Shown in pieces: positions 55,136 to 61,101 of a stretch of DNA of 61,101 nucleotides. Below the pieces are notes generated by a model. The model made no database searches, was not told the origin of the DNA, and saw only the letters and a program-made list of their open reading frames with translations. The stretch covers positions 1-61,101 of the forward strand of contig NW_026970958.1 of the NCBI RefSeq assembly GCF_963678635.1, given 5' to 3'. The number at the start of each line of letters is the position of its first letter. Positions within the stretch are counted from its first letter, which is position 1. This DNA comes from Symsagittifera roscoffensis (taxonomy: Eukaryota; Xenacoelomorpha; Acoela; Convolutidae). Made by a program: the position numbers and the translations under genes.

Positions 55136-55383
55136 TTATGGGCTGAATTGAGGTGTGGCGACTGCAACCATCGTGGTATTAGTCTCGTTCAGATCCTTGC
55201 TGTTTTTTGAAACTAGTCGAGCATCAGGTTTTCCCGCAGAAGTTTCATGTTTATGCTCACCTATCGTTTCAGTACACTTTTCACGGCATTTAAGAGTTTG
55301 ATACTTTGAGCAATTCCAAATCGCAGTGGTTTTGTTTTTACTTTTAGACAAGTGAAAAAATCCTAATTTGAACACAGAGATGT
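55136..55383 (-). pseudogene. FLYWCH-type exon, copy 2 (frameshifted)
   Basis: Same start and zinc-binding residues as 48715-49049, but a 2-nt gain near 55153 shifts the frame after MVAVAT, removing the C-terminal 30 residues. Confidence 0.5.
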
Positions 55384-56249
55384 AACAGAGTTTTGCAAAA
55401 CTTGCGATGTAACTTTATAGTAAGAAAGACACAAAAAACATGACAAAGTTGTTGCAATTGCTTTTTTAATATTTTTTATCATCAAAAACAGCCGACCTCC
55501 AACATAGTTTTCAGGCCTACCTGCTATTCCGAGGACACGTTTTTGACTTATTGGAAAATTGTGCTGGTAGACTACAAGGATGAAAGTACCAAACTTCACT
55601 AAATCTGATTTACTTTTCAAATCGGTTAATGAAAGACTTATAAATACCAATAAACAATATTCAGTTTTTCAAAAGCCAAAAACAAGAATAGGAAATCAAC
55701 AAATGTGCTCTGGAAAAAAATATAAAACTGTTCTAAAAACACAACACTATTGAAAATGAGAGTTTTGCAAAAAATTTCGAAAACCAACTTCGAAACGATT
55801 TAAAAATTTAAAGCTTTTTAGCGAGTTCAACAAAAAAATAGATCAGAGATAAAACGAATGGAACAAGAACACATGAATTGGACACGGTTTTTAAAAAGCA
55901 ATTGATTTTGAACAACAATGAAGCCAAAAAAAACACCGTTTCACTTTTTCAAAAAAGTCCGATTAGAGAAGACAAACAGGTTGACTGAAAAACGGTTTAC
56001 GAAAAAATAATCGAGAAACTATTAAAACATTTGTTAAAAAATTATGCCATAAAACTGTTTTTTACAATAATGCAGCCCAAAAACTGGTTCAAATTAACTA
56101 AATGTGAGAAAAAGTTAATACAATAATGCGAACAAAAACAGGAATAAAAAGAAATTAGTCTTGCTATTCTGAACAAAATTATCAAAAATTTTGATATTGA
56201 ACATCTATAATCAATTACACTTGAAGCTTGCTGGTATCCAGTTTTTATC

Positions 56250-57047
56250 ATCATAACACAATGAAAATACGCAAAACCGGAGGAAATAAAAAACTCTAAT
56301 TGAAATAGCAAAACGAAGAACTGGAGTAGCCTTTTTGAATTCAAAAGTTTTCAAAAATTTTGAATTTATTTGTTTCTGAGTTGCTGGCAATTCGGGCTTG
56401 CTTGATTCTTCTTTCATAAACTGAAACAGTTATTGTTTAAATCAAAAGGGGCTAAAAATATTGGATGCATATTTCTAATTGTTGTCGAGGAACTTTGCAA
56501 AGTTTTGAAAAAAATGCAAAAACACCTAAACACAATTACGTACACCAGAAAAAAATGATTAAAACAGCTGATTAAACAAATAAAAGCATAAAAAGATAAA
56601 ATCAAAGCTATTTACAAACAAAAATTTCAAAAAAAAATCAAATATAAATTTTTTTTTCCTTTTAAGGTTTTCACTTTTATCAGGAAGGGTGTGAGAAAAT
56701 GATTTTGATTTGTCTAAAACAGTTTGTGAGACTTCGATCATTCTTATGAAAACCAATAACAAGTAATTGAAAAAGAATCCTTCAGAAAATGAGCCGACGG
56801 AAACAAAGCCGACAATCAAGTGCAGAAAAAAAAGCCGAAATTTTGGCTCAAAACTTTTAACAATCACACTTATAACAATCACACCAGGCCCATTCCTAAC
56901 CTAACAAGCACATAATACCTTTATTTCTACAGTAAACACGTGGAAATTCAAAGTTGTGAAAGTCGGAGTTACGGTATCATCGAGATCATACTCTACTCTT
57001 TTCCATAAACTCAATGAAAGTCATCTAATTTTTGACCGACATCATCG
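56250..57047. other. segment unique to copy 2, no gene
   Basis: Absent from copy 1. Long T-rich antisense frames encode only low-complexity hydrophobic sequence. No exon supported. Confidence 0.5.
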
Positions 57048-57161
57048 AAAAACAACAGCGCTCGACGGTTTCGAGCGCGAAATAATGTGGCACTTCAAAA
57101 TGCGTTGGTGATAATCACATGAACTAGAAACGTACTCAAATGCTTAGCTTAGTTTTCAAAG

Positions 57162-59843
57162 CAAGGTTGTAAGTTCCGAAGCACATCCCTTATTAGAGCC
57201 GGAACTGATGCTTGGTGGGCACACGAGGAAGTTCGAAACGGAATGAACGGCTGGCAATACGATTTGTGCTGCGGAAATTCCGATTTGGAAGTGAGTGAAA
57301 AACTTGATTCGATTGGTTTTTGCAAAAAGGACCTATGTGAATTCAAAGGCACTCGAGATAAAAAGCCTGGATTTTGCATACGATCACCTCGACTAGCTTG
57401 TACAGCTACAACTAGAGTTGAACTAAATGGAATTATGGAAAGCCGCGAGGAATCGATTATGGTTTCAAATCAGTGTTGTTACAATGGAACAACCGACGAA
57501 TTAATAGAAAGTTCAAATTCTGCGGGTTGTATGCAACGAGAAGTTGGTTCAATTGACAATATGATTCGGCATTACACAAGCGACCTGAAACCATTTTACG
57601 AGTGTTGTCGTCAATCGCCTCAATTCAAATGCGATAACATATTCAAAAAACACCGCCCGACTATCATCGGCGAGTACTGGCCTCGTAACATCCTCATAAA
57701 CAGAGGAGACCCCCACTTGCAGACAGTGGACGGAGTCAGCTACCCCTTCATGGGGCTGGGCGTCTACAGGATGCTTATCGCTGATGATTCACCTTCAATC
57801 GGGGGTCAGACTGAACTGCAGGCGAGCATGCGGAGGGTCGGCAACGGGACTGTGTTCAGCGGGATAGCAGTCAAACACGGAAACACTCTCCTAGAAGTCT
57901 ACGTTGACAAGATTGCAAAAGTTAAATTAGTGATTAACAACTTCGAGAAGACACTGGGAGAAAGTGTCGGGGAATATATCCTGGCCAATGTTGCAGTGGA
58001 AGAGAGAGATGATTTGAAAAGTGTTCGATTTCAGTTTTTGGGGAATATGTTGATTGTGGAAGTGTATGTAATTCAGAACTTCCTCAACCTGAAGATCTCA
58101 GTTCCGCCCTCGTTCAAGTTTCAGATGAGGGGACTCCTGGGATATTACGACGGAGACCCAGACAACGATTTCCAAACCCCTGGTTGGTTACATTTTCAAT
58201 TCAGTATGCGTCGAAGTACTCAAATTTTCAACTGTTAAAATACTTCAAACGAAAGTCATTATCAGTGGCGTGCGCAAGAAATTTTTTGCGGAGAGGGCAA
58301 AAACTTTTCGGGCTTTCTTTTTAAGGCCAGCCATTTTGAGTTTTTTTGAGCCTTTACGAATTCTGACCCTTTTTTGCATGGCTCCAAAGACGCCCGTAGA
58401 AAATATTTATGGCTCGTTTGGCAAAAATGGCTGTCCTAAAGTAGCACCACAAACAGAGCACGGCAGTCCTCAATTTGAAGTCTTTTTCTACTTTCAGCCA
58501 ATCTACATTTTTGTTTATTTTTCAGAAGGTGTGATTGTGACCAACACTACAGACTACGCGTATCTTCACGAAGCTTTCGGAACCAGCTGGGTTGTGGATC
58601 CAGATGAGTGGCTCTTTAAACAGATGGATATTGTCTCTTCCATCGAGAATGATATTGCCGAGGGGTCTCCATTTGAGCCGATTTATGAGCAGCTTTTTAC
58701 GAATGAGCAGCTGCAACTCGAAGCTAATGAGGCGAGTTACATTTAAAAAAGGAGATTATTGAAATTCCAAAAATTTTTTAAAAAACTGAACTAGCCACAA
58801 GGTTGTAGTTAAATTCCTCCCTGAAAATAAATTCAACACTTTATAACAAAGAATTGGATTTTTAATCGAAGATGAAGGCTTTTTTAAAATTAGAAGTAAT
58901 TTCTGGTCTAAGTGCTCAGTTGCGTGGCCTTATCGATTTAATCCTTCCTATTGAGAGCTTATCAAATTAATCCGGTCATTAACTAGTGTGGCAATAGCCT
59001 GCACAATTTTGGGACAATTTTGTCTGGGAACCAAATGTCTGGGACACTTTTCGCATTTTGGACTGTTTTTGCCGGGACATAAATGTCTGGAACACAAGTG
59101 TCCTGACACGAACTCGTTGTACAAATTTCGAGCTTTGCAACTCGGTACGCTTTTTAAAATTTGAAAGAAGGTTAAAAAGTTTCCTTTAGTTCCGTTTTTT
59201 TTGATGTTATAAGAATGAATGCGCATCTCATACCCAGCCATTTTTCTTATAGTTTTCTGGGATTTTGTCAGCTATATTATAAAAGGGGGCTTCGCAACAA
59301 TGTACAAAATTCAAATATGATTAGCCGTTGAATTAGTATTTAATAGGAGTGACATTTCGTTACAAGGTACCCCATAAGGGGGAGGAGAGTAATTAAGGAG
59401 ATCCGTTTTCTGTATCTTGCTAGGTCTGCAAGGGGGACTCAGCTTGTCTGCTCGACATAGCACTGACAGGAAACATTTCCATTTCGGAAGCATTTGTCCA
59501 GTTCGAATCACAAATCAAAGCTGCCCACTTTTGGAACGAAGTCTTCAGACTAACCGAGATGAACTTCTTCATCAAAACAGCGCAGCCAGCGGACGAATCC
59601 GATGACCTGACCGAACAATGGACATTTGCTGTGTCTATGTGTGTCATGACGCTGTTTCTACTGCTTCTTCTGGTCATGGTTGTCAGGAAGTGTCTCGATA
59701 ATGGATGGTTAATTTTTACAAGAGGAGTCAAGGTCGACGTTGTGGTTGACCAGAATCAAGAGGGTGAGGATCATTTTCCTCATCAAGAAATACGAGACCT
59801 CTTTTGGATTGACGAAAGAGATGAAACTCCATACCTTAGATGA
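57162..59843 (+). CDS. AMOP-VWD-TM part of SUSD2/mesh-like protein, copy 2 (intact)
   Basis: Exons 57162-58182, 58526-58731 and 59424-59843. The first carries AMOP (cysteines in DLCCGN, GFCKKDLC, FCIRS, NQCCYN, FYECCRQSP) and VWD from RGDPHLQTVDG to LLGYYDGDPDNDFQTP. The second (GTSWVVDPDEWLF) and third (VCKGDSACLLDIALTGN) match what follows VWD in SUSD2-type proteins; a sushi domain is not seen. A transmembrane helix (MTLFLLLLLVMVV) and an acidic cytoplasmic tail of about 50 residues end the protein at TGA 59841-59843. Junctions: phase 1 G|GTTGGT to TTCAG|AA, then phase 0 GAG|GCGAGT (a GC donor) to GCTAG|GTC. The 57162 start is an acceptor choice (57166 is the alternative); upstream exons are probably 21291-46126. 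Confidence 0.85.
58263..58340. repeat. possible MITE end in VWD intron
   Basis: CAGTGGCGTGCGCAAG at 58265-58280 resembles hAT-type termini. The matching end and target duplication are not found, so this is a candidate only. Confidence 0.25.
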
Positions 59844-60345
59844 AATAAGAGAATAACTATCAAAGCTAAGAGAATAACTATATACATTTCTGAATCAAAC
59901 TACATTTCTCTTTTAAAAAAGCCAAAACCTGAGTTGATTGATTCGGTTTCTCTCGATAATTTTCAGGAATTATTTACTGTATTAGAAATTGGATTGAGTC
60001 GCTCACAATTCCAAAAGAAACACAGGTTAAAAACAAAACTAATTTGAAAAAATTGTTATGAAATGACATCTGTTCACCACCTTTGACAACTTTAAAGCTT
60101 GTAATGATTATAGTAGCTTAGTTTTCAATAATTCAATTCAATTTTATATTTATACTTTTTATATAAAGTGGCGAAGTAAGATAGAGTTAGAGGTGTGGTT
60201 TTCTCACACATCTCGATTCTGAATCACTTTTTACAGGGGTGAACATATGGACACGGAGGGGCATACGTCCTCCCTTGTGAATTTGAAAACCTTAACTGAT
60301 CGACGCAGAACTCTTCATTGAGACGTTTTTGGAGGACGAGGGAAA

Positions 60346-61101
60346 CGTCTCTGATATGCTAAAGAAATATGATATGTTCAAGTTATGATGCTCAAGAAAA
60401 CAGATTCATCGACAGTGTTGAAAAAATGAACTCATTCAATCAAGTGACATCTTCAACCGCAAGCTTTGTTGCATTAGAATCGCTCTAAGCTTTTGATACG
60501 TAAAGATTTCGGCGGGGAGCAAACTAAATTATGATAATTTATTATCAACACTTTTGAAAACGTTTGAGTCCATTTTTATAAAAGGTTCAAAAAACTTGTT
60601 TTCTCTACCATTACTGATGACTCACTCTGTCCCTGTGGTTTCACTTGAAAAGTATAAATTGTAACTTTAGTTTGGATGAGTTCGTTTTAGATTTCAGTCG
60701 GATTGTACCCAGGTTTGTTCCAGACAGTAATAGCATACCTCGTGCACGGTTGAAGGATGCATGTTTTGGATGCTGTTGGCGTATAATGTTTTTGAAGCAG
60801 CTCAAATCCAACTAAAGGTTTTTTTTGGGATTTTTTAACATGAAAACTTCTAATAATTGTCTGTGATATCCAATTTCATGTGAAGACTGTCTTGATTGGG
60901 GAAAATGGTTGAGAAAGAAAAAAAATTTAACACAAAACAATGAAACACAACTGAAGTAAGTAATGCAACATTCGCCAACGTTTTTTAAAGACTCTTGTTT
61001 TATATCGTCAATTGCCACGGACTTGGTACTAAAACAAAATTCCTATTTTTGAACCTTAATGAGTTCTTTGTCAACCCATTTTTTCAATATTGAGTTGAAA
61101 G
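60346..61101. other. non-coding 3' region
   Basis: Beyond the duplicated block. A short open stretch behind TTTCAG at about 60698 (GLYPGLFQTVIAYLVHG) could be an exon, but it has no supported partner. Confidence 0.4.

Larger units (their letters stand above)
52273..60345. repeat. host-locus duplication, copy 2 (mosaic)
   Basis: Starts with the same 'aaagtggtacccttgtcctaac' edge as copy 1. Contains an extra displaced segment (about 53395-53884) that duplicates 58330-58797, a MITE, and an 800-bp stretch (56250-57047) absent from copy 1. A 45-bp local duplication is present at 52465-52510. Confidence 0.9.

Noticed and set aside
56559-56882. Hydrophobic 107-codon antisense ORF
   Set aside because: Phenylalanine-rich low-complexity product from a T-rich tract; no motif or splice support.

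Overview
The window looks like an A+T-rich, repeat-laden piece of an invertebrate animal genome. Genes are split by spliceosomal introns, often with short TTTTCAG-type 3' splice sites. The recognisable host genes are animal families: acyl-CoA-binding protein, serpin, NIDO-AMOP-VWD surface protein and a FLYWCH finger. A nematode-like source would fit, but I cannot fix the lineage.

Region by region. 1-5.1 kb holds a complete two-exon acyl-CoA-binding protein gene on the minus strand, a divergent small ORF, a hAT-type MITE and one half of an inverted repeat pair. 5.1-15.3 kb is mostly non-coding, with a long imperfect hairpin, a 1.8-kb tandem duplication and the second repeat copy. 15.9-18 kb has an orphan serpin C-terminal exon, a 300-bp direct repeat, a foldback and a decayed MITE. 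20.06-20.88 kb is a G+C-rich minisatellite with inverted blocks at its edges.

From 21.29 kb to the end runs one host locus on the plus strand. It encodes a secreted or membrane-anchored SUSD2/mesh-like protein (signal peptide, NIDO, AMOP, VWD, TM, cytoplasmic tail). Intron 3 carries a 22,192-bp Polinton/Maverick (23,630-45,821) with terminal inverted repeats of about 220 bp and a 6-bp target duplication, GATTTC. Removing the element leaves an intron of about 211 bp, and exons 3 and 4 keep matching phase.

The Polinton encodes, mostly on the minus strand, protein-primed DNA polymerase B, adenain-like protease, major capsid, a small basic virion protein, minor capsid, retrovirus-type integrase, packaging ATPase and several accessory proteins. 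Its middle is tandemly duplicated (34.84-39.06 and 39.07-44.38 kb). The left unit has lost 1,048 bp, including the ATPase P-loop. Most key genes carry frameshifts or in-frame stops, so the element looks defective.

Downstream of the element, the AMOP-VWD-TM part of the host gene is present as a mosaic duplication (46.12-52.27 and 52.27-60.34 kb). The second copy is intact. The first has a 1-kb deletion inside VWD and a 5-nt frameshift. A MITE in the second copy can be dated relative to the duplication because the empty site survives elsewhere in the locus.
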